Assembly: GCA_044238605.1 (NCBI GenBank)
Contig: JBIICY010000003.1
Coordinates: 257,038 to 321,037, forward strand
DNA from: UBA10438 sp044238605
GTDB lineage: Bacteria > Bacteroidota > Ignavibacteria > Kapaibacteriales > Kapaibacteriaceae
Reading direction: 5' to 3'
DNA length: 64,000 bases
Shown: positions 1-8,712 of the stretch, piece by piece
Layout: the number at the start of each line of letters is the position of its first letter
Numbering within the stretch: position 1 is the stretch's first letter
Position numbers and translations under genes: made by a program
The notes under the pieces: model-generated
Seen by the model: only the letters and a program-made list of their open reading frames with translations
Told to the model about the DNA's origin: nothing
Databases searched by the model: none

Positions 1-432
1 GACGGAACGCTACGATACGTTGATCAGCATGGGGTGATCTTGCCTCAGGTTCACGAGCGGACGGCACACAATGTGCCTATTCTCCGTTCGCAGGATGGAA
101 GCCGGCTCACAGCGTCCGATGTTGTGAAGATCTCTTCGATTCTCGTGAATGCTTCGCGAGTATTGGACCCGCGACTCTATCAGTCGATTTCAGAAGTAAC
201 GATAAACAAGTCCACATCTGCTGTTGCATTTGTGACCGACGAAACACGATGGGACCTTGGAGTGCTGAACGCAGACAGGATTCAATCTGCGCTTTCCGAC
301 ATGAACGTCTTCTGGCGTCAGGCTTCAACAACGATCAACATGGCAACAGTGCGCGAGGTTGACCTTCGCTGGCATCATCAAATTGTTCTGCGATACTACA
401 GTCAAGCAAGAAATCCAGGGGGCTCGGCATGA
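1..432 (+). CDS. ftsQ: Cell division protein FtsQ, C-terminal part
   Basis: The reading frame is open from the first base, so the gene starts before the window; about 143 C-terminal residues are visible. FtsQ is a single-pass membrane protein that links early and late divisome proteins through its periplasmic beta domain. The visible part begins with LRYVDQHGVILPQ, which fits the FtsQ 'active-site-like' strand preceding the long beta domain. It ends four bases into ftsA (ATGA overlap). The identification rests on this motif and on position directly upstream of ftsA-ftsZ, the usual dcw cluster order. Sequence conservation of FtsQ is weak, so context carries much of the call. Confidence 0.85.
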   Translation, partial: DGTLRYVDQHGVILPQVHERTAHNVPILRSQDGSRLTASDVVKISSILVNASRVLDPRLYQSISEVTINKSTSAVAFVTDETRWDLGVLNADRIQSALSDMNVFWRQASTTINMATVREVDLRWHHQIVLRYYSQARNPGGSA

Positions 433-1736
433 GTACTCAAGAGATTCACGTCGGGTTGGATATCGGCACCACAAAAGTCTGCGTGGTGGTAACGGCATTT
501 GACCCAGCTCGTAAGACCGTTGAAGTGATTGGCACTGGAATGGCCGACTGCGACGGATTGAAGCGAGGAGTGGTCAGTAACATCAACAAGACGGCCGAAT
601 CGATCAAGGTGGCAATAGATCGTGCCGAACAGCAAAGCGGATATAAGCTCGCTCGAGTTGTTATCGGTGTAAGCGGGGAGCACGTCTCAACGTTCTACAC
701 TCGGGGTATCGTCACGACACGTACTTCCGAGATATCCGAAGATGATGTAAAGCGGCTGCGCGAGGAGCTGCATCAGGTGCATGTGACTCCTGACAGGCGA
801 ATTCTCCATGTGATTGCACAGGACTATATCATCGATGGCCAAGACGGCATCAGCGATCCACTCGGAATGAGTGGACGTAGGCTCGAAGCTAACGCACTTG
901 TCGTTACAGCCTCGTCTTCAGCGGTTGAAAATGTTCACAAGTGTGCCGAGCGAGCTGGACTCCATGTTGACGCTGTTGTTCTGCAGTCCATGGCTAGCTC
1001 GCTTGCAGTTCTTGATGAAGCGGAAAAAGAAGTTGGAGTTGCTGTTGTTGATATTGGTGGCGGCACAACCGATATGGCAATCTTCAAAGACAATGTGCTG
1101 CGATATGTTAGTGTGATCGGAATTGCTGGCCAGCGTGTCACAGATGATATTGTAACTGTTCTTGGAATTCGAAACGCAGACGCTGAGTCGATTAAAGTGC
1201 AGTATGGTCATGCAATCTCAGAAAGCATCCTACGCGATGAACACTTCCAAGTTCCAGGCGTAGGTGGACGTACACCAACCGACCTCTCAAAGTCAATCCT
1301 GTGTCAAGTAATTGAACCACGGATGGAAGAGATCTACGACTTTGTTCTTGCCCGCATACACGAGAGCGGATTGTCGCATCAGTTAGCAGCAGGAATTGTT
1401 ATCACGGGCGGAAGCTCGGATCTCTATGGCGCGGAAATGCTTGCACAGCGTACCTTCAGATTACCTGTAAACAAGGGCTTGCCGAGAGGTTTCAGCAATG
1501 ACGGATTTGCACGCGAGGTAACAACTCCTGCACATGCTACGGCTATTGGACTTGCACTTTATAGTATCGATCACGAACAAGAATTTGCAAAGAGTTCTGT
1601 GGTGCAGCCCAGCGCTTCACAGCAGCAGGTATCAGTTACAACAACACCGCAATCAACCTCCTCAACCGTGCAGCAGATTCATGTGGAAAAAAGGGGTCTG
1701 CTCAATCGCGTAAAAGACTGGTTTGAGAACTTCTAA
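429..1736 (+). CDS. ftsA: Cell division protein FtsA
   Basis: FtsA is an actin-like ATPase that anchors FtsZ filaments to the inner membrane and recruits later divisome proteins. The 435-aa protein has the normal length. Phosphate-1 motif GLDIGTTK lies near residues 9-16, the FtsA-specific 1C subdomain follows (around residues 80-160, with LGMSGRRLEA), phosphate-2 DIGGGTTDMAIF near 205-216, and the adenosine motif ITGGSSDL near 320. The C-terminus (residues about 421-435, RGLLNRVKDWFENF) is a typical amphipathic membrane-targeting helix, preceded by a Gln/Ser/Thr-rich linker. The start overlaps ftsQ by four bases, implying translational coupling. ftsZ follows 42 bp downstream. Confidence 0.97.
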   Translation: MSTQEIHVGLDIGTTKVCVVVTAFDPARKTVEVIGTGMADCDGLKRGVVSNINKTAESIKVAIDRAEQQSGYKLARVVIGVSGEHVSTFYTRGIVTTRTSEISEDDVKRLREELHQVHVTPDRRILHVIAQDYIIDGQDGISDPLGMSGRRLEANALVVTASSSAVENVHKCAERAGLHVDAVVLQSMASSLAVLDEAEKEVGVAVVDIGGGTTDMAIFKDNVLRYVSVIGIAGQRVTDDIVTVLGIRNADAESIKVQYGHAISESILRDEHFQVPGVGGRTPTDLSKSILCQVIEPRMEEIYDFVLARIHESGLSHQLAAGIVITGGSSDLYGAEMLAQRTFRLPVNKGLPRGFSNDGFAREVTTPAHATAIGLALYSIDHEQEFAKSSVVQPSASQQQVSVTTTPQSTSSTVQQIHVEKRGLLNRVKDWFENF

Positions 1737-1778
1737 TTCACGTAGTTTGAAGCAAATGACTGTATTCCGGGGGGAATA

Positions 1779-3113
1779 ATGGCAATCGAATTGGATACAT
1801 CTTCGCTGATGTCCGATGCACGCATACGCGTTGTCGGAGTGGGCGGTGGCGGCGGAAATGCCGTCAAAACAATGATTTCACGTGGCCTTGATGGTGTTGA
1901 GTTTGTAGCAGCCAACACTGATCGTCAGGCCCTCATGAACAATCCTGCAGGTATCAAGCTTCAGCTTGGCAAGGATGTTACGCGTGGTCTTGGAGCTGGT
2001 GCAGACCCAAAGAAGGGGCGTGCAGCAGTTGAAGAGAGCATCGACGACGTACATGACGCGCTTGCTGGCAGCGACATGATTTTCGTCACTGCAGGTATGG
2101 GTGGCGGCACGGGCACGGGAGCCGCACCAGTTATTGCTCGCGTTGGGCGCGAAATGGGCGCACTCGTTGTTGGCATCGTGACGAAGCCGTTCGGCTATGA
2201 GTCAAAGCGTCGGATGCAGGTTGCCGAGAACGGTATCAAGGAACTGCGCGAAAACGTTGATGCACTGATCGTGATTCCAAACGAACGCATCCTAAGTGTT
2301 GTCGATAAGAACGTGACCTTTGCCGACGCGCTTGCAATGGTAGACACAGTGCTCTACAATGCAACGAAGGGCATTGCCGACATCATTTCAGGTGTTGGGT
2401 ACGTGAACGTTGACTTTGCCGACGTTCGCACGGTGATGAGCGGCATGGGCGATGCGTTGATGGGCATCGGTATCGCTAGTGGCGAGCACCGTGCTATCGA
2501 GGCTGCACAGAATGCCCTCAACTCTCCAATACTTGAAGGCATGTCTATTTACGGTGCACAGGGTCTTCTTGTGAACATCACCGGTGGACACAGCCTAACA
2601 ATGTTCGAAGTTAGCGAAGCAGTTTCTGCAATCGAAAAAGCAGCCGGTGATGAAGTCAACCTCATCCATGGTGTTGTTGTTGACGAGCGCATGGAAGATG
2701 AACTCGCTATCACTGTCGTTGCAACCGGTTTCCGTCGTCAGGAAGAAAAGAAAGTACACGTAGCCATGCCTACGTCTATGCCAACCTCGATGCCAACGAT
2801 CGAGATCGTGCGCACACAACCTGAGCAGGAAGTTTCCATAGAGAGTGTGCGGCCATCTATCCCCTTACCTGCGGTAACTCCAACAGGCAGCGACGACATC
2901 GACATGAACGATCTCAATGTCCCGGCCTATATCAGACGTCAGCGTGAGCAGGAACAGCGCTCGGGCAGTAGTGTCGGAATGCCGCGAAACGAGCCACCAG
3001 TGCAACCGAGTGTTCCGGTATCTTCTAGCAGTGAGCAGTCGTCATTCAATGCTCCGCTCAAAAAAGCAGCATCGGGCAGTCAGCCGGCATTTCTCCGCAA
3101 GATCATGGATTGA
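1779..3113 (+). CDS. ftsZ: Cell division GTPase FtsZ
   Basis: FtsZ is the tubulin homologue that polymerises into the Z-ring at midcell. The 444-aa protein has the glycine-rich GVGGGGGN loop (residues about 20-27), tubulin signature GMGGGTGTG (about 106-114) and the T7 catalytic loop NVDFADVR (about 210-217). A Pro/Ser-rich linker follows. A conserved-tail-like motif DLNVPAYIRRQ lies near 378-388, and a second, PAFLRKIMD, forms the extreme C-terminus. The conserved tail normally binds FtsA, whose gene is immediately upstream. A G-rich ribosome binding site (ccggggggaata) precedes the ATG. A strong hairpin terminator follows the stop. Confidence 0.98.
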   Translation: MAIELDTSSLMSDARIRVVGVGGGGGNAVKTMISRGLDGVEFVAANTDRQALMNNPAGIKLQLGKDVTRGLGAGADPKKGRAAVEESIDDVHDALAGSDMIFVTAGMGGGTGTGAAPVIARVGREMGALVVGIVTKPFGYESKRRMQVAENGIKELRENVDALIVIPNERILSVVDKNVTFADALAMVDTVLYNATKGIADIISGVGYVNVDFADVRTVMSGMGDALMGIGIASGEHRAIEAAQNALNSPILEGMSIYGAQGLLVNITGGHSLTMFEVSEAVSAIEKAAGDEVNLIHGVVVDERMEDELAITVVATGFRRQEEKKVHVAMPTSMPTSMPTIEIVRTQPEQEVSIESVRPSIPLPAVTPTGSDDIDMNDLNVPAYIRRQREQEQRSGSSVGMPRNEPPVQPSVPVSSSSEQSSFNAPLKKAASGSQPAFLRKIMD

Positions 3114-3148
3114 TCTGCGTTCCAGATCGTAGAAAAGAATTCTATCAG

Positions 3149-3185
3149 CGGCGTGGATTACGAAAGTAGTCTGCGCCGTTTTGCT
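3149..3185 (+). terminator. Intrinsic terminator of the fts genes
   Basis: Arms CGGCG (3149-3153) and CGCCG (3174-3178) enclose a further paired stretch, GATTAC with GTAGTC (one G-T wobble), closed by a GAAA tetraloop. TTTTGCTT follows. The hairpin overlaps the last codons of the convergent MFS gene, so the sequence also codes for that protein's C-terminus. Confidence 0.75.
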
Positions 3186-4420
3186 TGCAGGAGTAGTAGT
3201 GCGCCAGCGGCAAGAAACACGGCAAGCGATACCAAGGCGTACCGATAACTCTGTGTGAGAGACACTACTAAGCCAAACAGGAGCGGCCCTATCCACGATG
3301 TGCCTTTGTCGCTGATTTCGTAGAGTGCGAAATACTCTGCTTCTGTACCACTGGGTATCAGGGTTGAAAAGTATGATCTACTAAGTGCCTGTATACCTCC
3401 GAGAACAAGCGCTATCAGCACTGCAAGACCGTAAAAACTCATGTCTGATGCCGGAAGAAACAGAGCCGCGCCAAGCGCAATGGCCCAACCAATCATCGAT
3501 ATTAAAATTGCAGGCAGCGTTCCGAGGCGGGCGGCTATTCTGTTGAACATCAGAGCGCCTATCAAGGCTACGAACTGCACCAGCAGTATGCCAAGGATCA
3601 GCACACTATCACTAACGTGCATTTCCATCTTCCCGTAGATACTGGCCATCGATATAGCGGTCTGTACGGTTTCGTTGTAGAGCAGGTAGGCGATCAGGAA
3701 TCGGAATGCGCTTTTGTGCTCGCGCAGACCCAGCAGAGAAGTCCATGCTTGGCGCAAAATGCCCACACGGTGCTGTCGTAATGGGGCTGGAGGGTCTTTC
3801 AACAGCGACACAGAGACGATAGAAAATGTAAGCCACCACATGCCGGTGCTTGCAAGGATAATGTTAACGCTCTCTGGCCACCACGAGTACATGAGCAGAT
3901 GAATCAGCAGAAGCAGGCCGCCACCGAGATATCCAAGAGCCCAGCCGCGCGAGGAAACCCGGTCGCGTTCCTCCGGTGCTGCGAGGTCGTTGAGAAAGGA
4001 GTTCGATGCAACAATGCTCGAGCCAAATGCAACATTGGCAACGATGAACAGGATTGATCCAAGCAAGATCGGATGCGCCTGCTGCAGGTCAAGACCAATC
4101 ATAGCAATTGTAGCGACGGAACCTATCGCAGCAGTTGTAATCAAGACAAGACGTTTACGGTGTGTTGCATCGATATAGCTTCCAAGCAGCGGCATGATTG
4201 CCACCTGAAGCAGTACGGACGCGGAGACGCAGAATGAATAAATGGCACCAGGGTGAATCTCAATTCCCGCAAACGTGGGTTGTGCAGAGCCCTTGAGCGC
4301 ATTCATCGCCAGCATTGTAATGTAGGGTCCGAAAAACACGGTGATTACCGACGTACTGAAGCCGCTGTTGGCAAAATCGTACATGTACCATCCGAATCGC
4401 TGACGTTGTATGCTGGACAT
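3158..4420 (-). CDS. MFS permease, UMF1/Atg22-like family
   Basis: Predicted 420-aa inner-membrane carrier with about 12 hydrophobic segments. The N-terminus RFGWYMYDFANSGFSTSV is diagnostic for the UMF1 branch of the major facilitator superfamily (related to yeast Atg22), whose bacterial substrates are mostly unknown. The start at 4420 is chosen because GGAG precedes it at normal distance and the family motif begins right after; an upstream in-frame start at 4489 adds 23 residues of non-family sequence. The gene is convergent with ftsZ, and its 3' end lies inside the ftsZ terminator hairpin. Function beyond 'transporter' is not supported. Confidence 0.88.
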   Translation of the reverse strand: MSSIQRQRFGWYMYDFANSGFSTSVITVFFGPYITMLAMNALKGSAQPTFAGIEIHPGAIYSFCVSASVLLQVAIMPLLGSYIDATHRKRLVLITTAAIGSVATIAMIGLDLQQAHPILLGSILFIVANVAFGSSIVASNSFLNDLAAPEERDRVSSRGWALGYLGGGLLLLIHLLMYSWWPESVNIILASTGMWWLTFSIVSVSLLKDPPAPLRQHRVGILRQAWTSLLGLREHKSAFRFLIAYLLYNETVQTAISMASIYGKMEMHVSDSVLILGILLVQFVALIGALMFNRIAARLGTLPAILISMIGWAIALGAALFLPASDMSFYGLAVLIALVLGGIQALSRSYFSTLIPSGTEAEYFALYEISDKGTSWIGPLLFGLVVSLTQSYRYALVSLAVFLAAGALLLLQAKRRRLLS

Positions 4421-4501
4421 GCCGCGCTCTACTCCGGTTAAGTTCGTTCTGTATGTCGTTACACCTAAATTGCAACACTTCTTAACCACTCCAAACTGAT
4501 T

Positions 4502-5428
4502 ATGCAGACTCTCGGACCCAAAAAGAACTTCCTGGCTATTGAAGAAGAATTCTCCTCACTTGAAACATCGCAGATAGCCATCGTATCAGCCCCATACGAG
4601 CACACCGTAAGCTATGGCGGTGGTGCAAAGCGCGGACCCAAGGGCATCATAGAGGCAAGCGCCTATGTGGAGTTCTATGATGATGAGACCAATAGGGAGC
4701 TCTGTTTCGATACGGGAATAGCGACATTGAAGCCGATCGCTTTCGGTAAGAAGGTAGATAGATCAGCGTTGGATCTCATCGAAGAGCAGGTGGATGCACT
4801 TCTCGAGATGGAGAAGTTCGTTGTAACACTCGGTGGTGAACACACCATTTCGACCGCACCGATAGCATCCCATTACAGAGCGCATCCCGGCATGAGCATC
4901 CTTCACTTTGACGCACACTCGGATCTTCGTCAGGAGTACCAGGGATCCATCTGGTCGCATGCGTCCTTTATGGCGCGAGTAGCCGAGTTCTTCCCTACAA
5001 AGCGCATCACACAGGTTGGAATCAGGGCACAATGCAAGGAAGAAGCAGACTTCATCCGTGAGAAGAAGATCAATACATTCTATGCATCGGCAATTCGCAG
5101 GGGGCTTCACGGACAGCATTGGCAGAAGACTGTTGTTGATAAGCTTGCAAAAGATGTCTACATCACGTTTGATGTTGATGCATTTGACCCTGCTATAATG
5201 CCTTCAACAGGCACTCCTGAGCCCGACGGGCTGATGTATAGTGAGACAGTTGACGTGATTCGCCAGATCGTTGCAAGTGGACGAAGAATCGTTGGACTTG
5301 ATGTGGTAGAGCTAGCGCCAGTGCGGAATGTATCGCATCCCGATCTGACGACTGCCCGTTTGATCTATAAGATCCTTAACCTCGCATTCTCGCCCTCCAC
5401 GATTCCAGGTAAGAAAGGAAAGGCATGA
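4502..5428 (+). CDS. speB: Agmatinase (ureohydrolase family)
   Basis: Manganese enzyme of the arginase/agmatinase family; agmatinase cleaves agmatine to putrescine and urea. At 308 aa the length is right. Metal ligands are visible in order: GGEH (H114), FDAHSD (D137, H139, D141) and FDVDAFDP (D224, D226), with GTPEPDGL afterwards. The N-terminal extension (EEEFSSLETSQIAIVSAPYE) matches archaeal/Bacteroidota-type agmatinases more than arginases. The stop overlaps the dapD start by four bases, so the two genes are co-translated. Other ureohydrolases cannot be excluded from motifs alone. Confidence 0.88.
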   Translation: MQTLGPKKNFLAIEEEFSSLETSQIAIVSAPYEHTVSYGGGAKRGPKGIIEASAYVEFYDDETNRELCFDTGIATLKPIAFGKKVDRSALDLIEEQVDALLEMEKFVVTLGGEHTISTAPIASHYRAHPGMSILHFDAHSDLRQEYQGSIWSHASFMARVAEFFPTKRITQVGIRAQCKEEADFIREKKINTFYASAIRRGLHGQHWQKTVVDKLAKDVYITFDVDAFDPAIMPSTGTPEPDGLMYSETVDVIRQIVASGRRIVGLDVVELAPVRNVSHPDLTTARLIYKILNLAFSPSTIPGKKGKA

Positions 5429-6264
5429 ACCTCCAAGCCGAAGTAGAACGTCTGTTTGCTGTTCCTGTAGAAGAACTCAAGTATGACCCAGCACTCGAAG
5501 ACGTATGTCAAGAATTCACGCATGCACTGAATACCGGAGCTATTCGCGCGGCAAGTCCAATTGTAGACGGACGTTGGGCGGTTCATCTGTGGGTTAAGCA
5601 GGGGATTCTGCTTCTCTTTCGCAAGGGCAAGATGATTGACATGTCCACAGATGACAACTTTACGTTCTTTGACAAAGACACGATACCGACGAAAACTCTC
5701 AGGATAGAGGATGGAGTACGTGTCGTGCCGGGAGGATCATCGATCAGAACTGGTGCATTTCTTTCGTCCGGAGTGATCTGCATGCCCCCTATGTACATCA
5801 ACATTGGAGCGTGGATCGGCGAGGGCACAATGGTTGATTCACATGCGCTTGTAGGTACTTGTGCCCAGATTGGTGCGCGCGTTCATATCAGCGCAGCAGC
5901 TCAAATCGGTGGTGTCCTTGAGCCAGCGGGTGCCCGGCCTGTAATCATCGAAGATGATGTTATGGTAGGGGGCAATTGCGGCGTGTACGAGGGCGTTCTC
6001 GTGCGTAAGCGCGCAGTCTTGGGAAGCGGGGTTGTCCTCAATGCATCTACGCCAGTATACGACCTCGTCAACGAAACAGTGCTGCGCAGTTCAGCCGAAT
6101 CACCATTGGAGATTCCAGAGGGGGCAGTAGTGGTGGCTGGTTCAAGATCTGTGCAGACACCATGGGGGGAGAGCAATGGCCTTTCGATTAGTACGCCACT
6201 TATCGTGAAGTACCGTGACGAAAAGACCGACGCCCGAACAGCGCTGGAAAGTGCGCTGCGGTAA
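5425..6264 (+). CDS. dapD: Tetrahydrodipicolinate N-succinyltransferase
   Basis: DapD transfers succinyl from succinyl-CoA to tetrahydrodipicolinate in the succinylase branch of lysine and meso-diaminopimelate synthesis. The 279-aa protein has an N-terminal helical region (residues 1-100), then left-handed beta-helix hexapeptide repeats (MYINIGAWIGEGTMVDSHA, VHISAAAQIGGVLEP) as in trimeric DapD. The C-terminal SAESPLEIPEGAVVVAGSR is also family-typical. Its start lies within the speB stop (ATGA). Immediately after the stop begins a 7-bp tandem repeat array, with no recognisable terminator. Confidence 0.95.
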   Translation: MNLQAEVERLFAVPVEELKYDPALEDVCQEFTHALNTGAIRAASPIVDGRWAVHLWVKQGILLLFRKGKMIDMSTDDNFTFFDKDTIPTKTLRIEDGVRVVPGGSSIRTGAFLSSGVICMPPMYINIGAWIGEGTMVDSHALVGTCAQIGARVHISAAAQIGGVLEPAGARPVIIEDDVMVGGNCGVYEGVLVRKRAVLGSGVVLNASTPVYDLVNETVLRSSAESPLEIPEGAVVVAGSRSVQTPWGESNGLSISTPLIVKYRDEKTDARTALESALR

Positions 6265-6354
6265 ACAGCGAACAGCGAGCAGCGAACAGCAAGCAGCGAA
6301 CAGCGAGCAGCAAGCAGCGAACAGCGAGCAGCGAACAGCAAGCAGCGAGCAGCA
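6264..6354 (+). repeat. Heptanucleotide tandem repeat array
   Basis: Thirteen consecutive 7-bp units of two interleaved types, aacagcg/aacagca and agcagcg/agcagca, start on the last base of the dapD stop codon. A degenerate unit follows to about 6361. Units differ only at positions 2 and 7, so this is a simple array with no spacers and is not CRISPR. Open frames through it (Cys/Ser/Leu/Ala-rich) are artefacts of the repeat. Confidence 0.95.
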
Positions 6355-6406
6355 AGCACATTGTTGCACTCGCGAAAGCGGGTGCAGGCAACATTACGCC
6401 ACGTGT

Positions 6407-7309
6407 TTACGACAGTGTTGGATCGCCCTTGTCGCGGTTGAGTTTCACGGCTTGACGGATCATCGATTCAAACAGGTCTGACTTGATTTCCTTTGCAGAC
6501 TTGATAGCGATGTGACGCATCTTGGTGAGGTCACCCGTGAGCAGGCCATCTTTATCGTCGAGCTCTGTACCGCGCCAGAAGCCGAAGTGTACGGATTCTG
6601 CATAGGCTTTGATAAAGCAGACGGGCCCGTTCGATAAGAACACCGGCTGTGACCACATGATTGTTTCTTCGATGTCTGGTGCTGCCTGCTTGATCATCGA
6701 TCGCAGCGTGGTTAACACGTCGCGCTGCCATCCACGATGCTGTGACACGTACGCTTCTACAGTGGCTGCAACGACGGGAACGTACGCTGGTGCGTCTTCT
6801 TTGGCCTTTGGAGCATCGTCATAGTCGCCTCTAGTAGGTCTGCGATTGAGCACAGAGCCACGGGGCTGACGTTCTTTCTTTGGCTGCTCCTGCTGTCTCT
6901 TAGCTGGCTGTTGATTTTGTTTCTGACGCTGTTGTGGCTGCGCTGGAGGCGTTTTTTGCGCCGGCTGACCATCTGCTACATCTTCAGCGGATGTAGGCTC
7001 CTGAGAGGCTTCTGAGCCCCCTTCAGGTGTGTCGTCTGCACCACGGCCGCGCCGATTCCGGCGTCTGTTTCTACCACGACGTTCACCGTCGGGCTTTGAC
7101 TGCTGTTCAGCATCCGAGTCACCAGCGGGAGTGTTGTCTGGCTCCCGCTGGGGTTGTTCGGCTTGAGATGTTTCCTGTCCGGCGTGCCGAGCATCTCCTG
7201 GACCGCGGCCTCTACGGCGTCTGCGCCTATTGCGCCCTTCACCGTTGTGTTGGCCTGGTTCGGCGGTTGAAGAAGAGTGTTGTTCGGTGTGTTCCTCAGA
7301 CGATGTCAT
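6407..7309 (-). CDS. RG-rich disordered protein with C-terminal DUF1801 domain
   Basis: A 300-aa protein in two parts. Residues 1 to about 170 are low-complexity and strongly basic, with RNRRRRRRGRG and GRNRRRNRRGRG blocks separated by Gln/Pro/Glu stretches; such tails commonly bind RNA. The C-terminal ~130 residues (from VEAYVSQHRGW) look like a DUF1801/YdhG-type alpha-beta domain, with the family-like segments ETIMWSQPVF and HFGFWRGTELDD. The start at 7309 is the first ATG; an upstream TTG at 7342 adds 11 residues. It lies 47 bp downstream of a DEAD-box helicase gene on the same strand, so a shared RNA-related role is plausible but inferred. Confidence 0.75.
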   Translation of the reverse strand: MTSSEEHTEQHSSSTAEPGQHNGEGRNRRRRRRGRGPGDARHAGQETSQAEQPQREPDNTPAGDSDAEQQSKPDGERRGRNRRRNRRGRGADDTPEGGSEASQEPTSAEDVADGQPAQKTPPAQPQQRQKQNQQPAKRQQEQPKKERQPRGSVLNRRPTRGDYDDAPKAKEDAPAYVPVVAATVEAYVSQHRGWQRDVLTTLRSMIKQAAPDIEETIMWSQPVFLSNGPVCFIKAYAESVHFGFWRGTELDDKDGLLTGDLTKMRHIAIKSAKEIKSDLFESMIRQAVKLNRDKGDPTLS

Positions 7310-7356
7310 GATTGCAGTATGAATGTCGAAATGATTCGTCAAATATACGGAGGTTG

Positions 7357-8484
7357 TTACCCTTCGAACGGATGATCGCGTACGGTTGGTATACGCATCT
7401 TGATCAACTTCTCGATATCGCGCAGTGGATTGCGGTCTTCAGGAGTCGCGATTGTGAGCGCAACACCGTTGCGTCCTGCACGGCCAGTTCTGCCGATACG
7501 GTGCACGTATGTTTCTGGACTCTCTGGAACGTCGTAATTCACCACAAACGGAAGTTCGGCGATATCGATCCCGCGAGCGGCGATGTCCGTTGCTACAAGT
7601 ACGCGGGTTTTGCCCGACTTGAAATCCTGAAGTGCACGCTGACGTGCCATTTGGGATTTATCACCGTGAATTGCTGCCACGCGCAGGCCGGCAGTCATCA
7701 GGTCCTTTGCAACACGGTCTGCTCCACGCTTTGTGCGAGTAAAGACAAGCACGCTACCGTCGAGATCTTCCTTCACGAGATGCGTCAGAAGTGCACGTTT
7801 GCGGTCGCGCTCTACGTAGTACAGTCGTTGATCGACCATTTCTGTAGTCGTGTTCTCTGGCGTAACGGCGATGTGCACCGGATCTGTCAGGATAGAATTG
7901 GCCAGTGAGCGGATTTCCTTCGGGAGCGTCGCAGAGAAAAACAGTGTGTGACGGTCCGTTGGGATAAGCTTTACTACTTGCTTGATGGACGGCAGGAATC
8001 CCATGTCCAGCATACGGTCGGCCTCGTCCAGCACGAATGTGTGGATGCTGTTTAGGCTAAGTGCTCTGTGATCGATCACGTCCAGAAGTCGGCCTGGTGT
8101 GGCGATAACGATGTCTACTCCGCGGCGAATGCGCTCGATCTGCGGGCGGATACTTACGCCCCCTAACAGAACTACTGTGCGTGCCTTTATGCCGTTGCCG
8201 TAGGCACGGAAGCTTTCGTCGATCTGAATCGCGAGCTCACGTGTTGGCGCAAGGATGAGTACACGAGGTCCGCCCCGACGTGGGCCCTCTTCGTGGAGTC
8301 GGTTGAGGATTGGGAGCGCGAAGGCCGCCGTTTTACCTGTGCCCGTTTGAGCACAGCCAAAGACGTCGCGTCCGGATAAGACCACCGGAATGGCCTGTTC
8401 TTGAATTGGTGTTGGGTTTGTATAGCCCGCTTGCTGTACTGCCTTTTGAAGGGGCGCGCACAGCGCTAAATCAGCAAAGGTCAT
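7357..8484 (-). CDS. DEAD-box ATP-dependent RNA helicase, RhlE-like
   Basis: ATP-dependent RNA helicase that remodels RNA structure in the cytoplasm. The 375-aa protein is a compact helicase core with almost no tail. Visible motifs: Q motif PTPIQEQAIP (from residue 24), motif I AQTGTGKT (45-52), PTRELAIQ (Ia), TPGR (Ib), DEAD near 150, SAT (III), ARGIDIAELP (V) and HRIGRTGRAG (VI). The start at 8484 is preceded by AGGAGAGG; the longer frame to 8526 lacks family residues. Downstream on the same strand is the RG-rich DUF1801 protein, which could supply the missing basic RNA-binding tail (inference). Confidence 0.94.
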   Translation of the reverse strand: MTFADLALCAPLQKAVQQAGYTNPTPIQEQAIPVVLSGRDVFGCAQTGTGKTAAFALPILNRLHEEGPRRGGPRVLILAPTRELAIQIDESFRAYGNGIKARTVVLLGGVSIRPQIERIRRGVDIVIATPGRLLDVIDHRALSLNSIHTFVLDEADRMLDMGFLPSIKQVVKLIPTDRHTLFFSATLPKEIRSLANSILTDPVHIAVTPENTTTEMVDQRLYYVERDRKRALLTHLVKEDLDGSVLVFTRTKRGADRVAKDLMTAGLRVAAIHGDKSQMARQRALQDFKSGKTRVLVATDIAARGIDIAELPFVVNYDVPESPETYVHRIGRTGRAGRNGVALTIATPEDRNPLRDIEKLIKMRIPTVRDHPFEG

Positions 8485-8712
8485 TGACCTCTCCTCTAGT
8501 GTGGATATGTGTGAATCGGCTACCAACTCTCATGCTGGCCTTGCCAGCAACTGTGCAACCGTGATTCACCGCGACAACTAGGAGAGAACGGGGCAGAGAG
8601 AAGAACAACCGCGATGCATGAGCATCGTTTTGTCATGTTGTATGACGCACAAATCTACGAAATTGTGTCGAGCCAACGCACTTATTCACATGTAATCCAC
8701 AACGACACTGCC

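Noticed and set aside
5901..6481. Overlapping frames through the 7-bp repeat (Cys/Ser/Leu/Ala-rich)
   Set aside because: They arise from the tandem repeat itself and from dapD antisense.
7312..7908. 198-codon frame on the plus strand
   Set aside because: Antisense to the DEAD-box helicase; composition mirrors the complementary codons.
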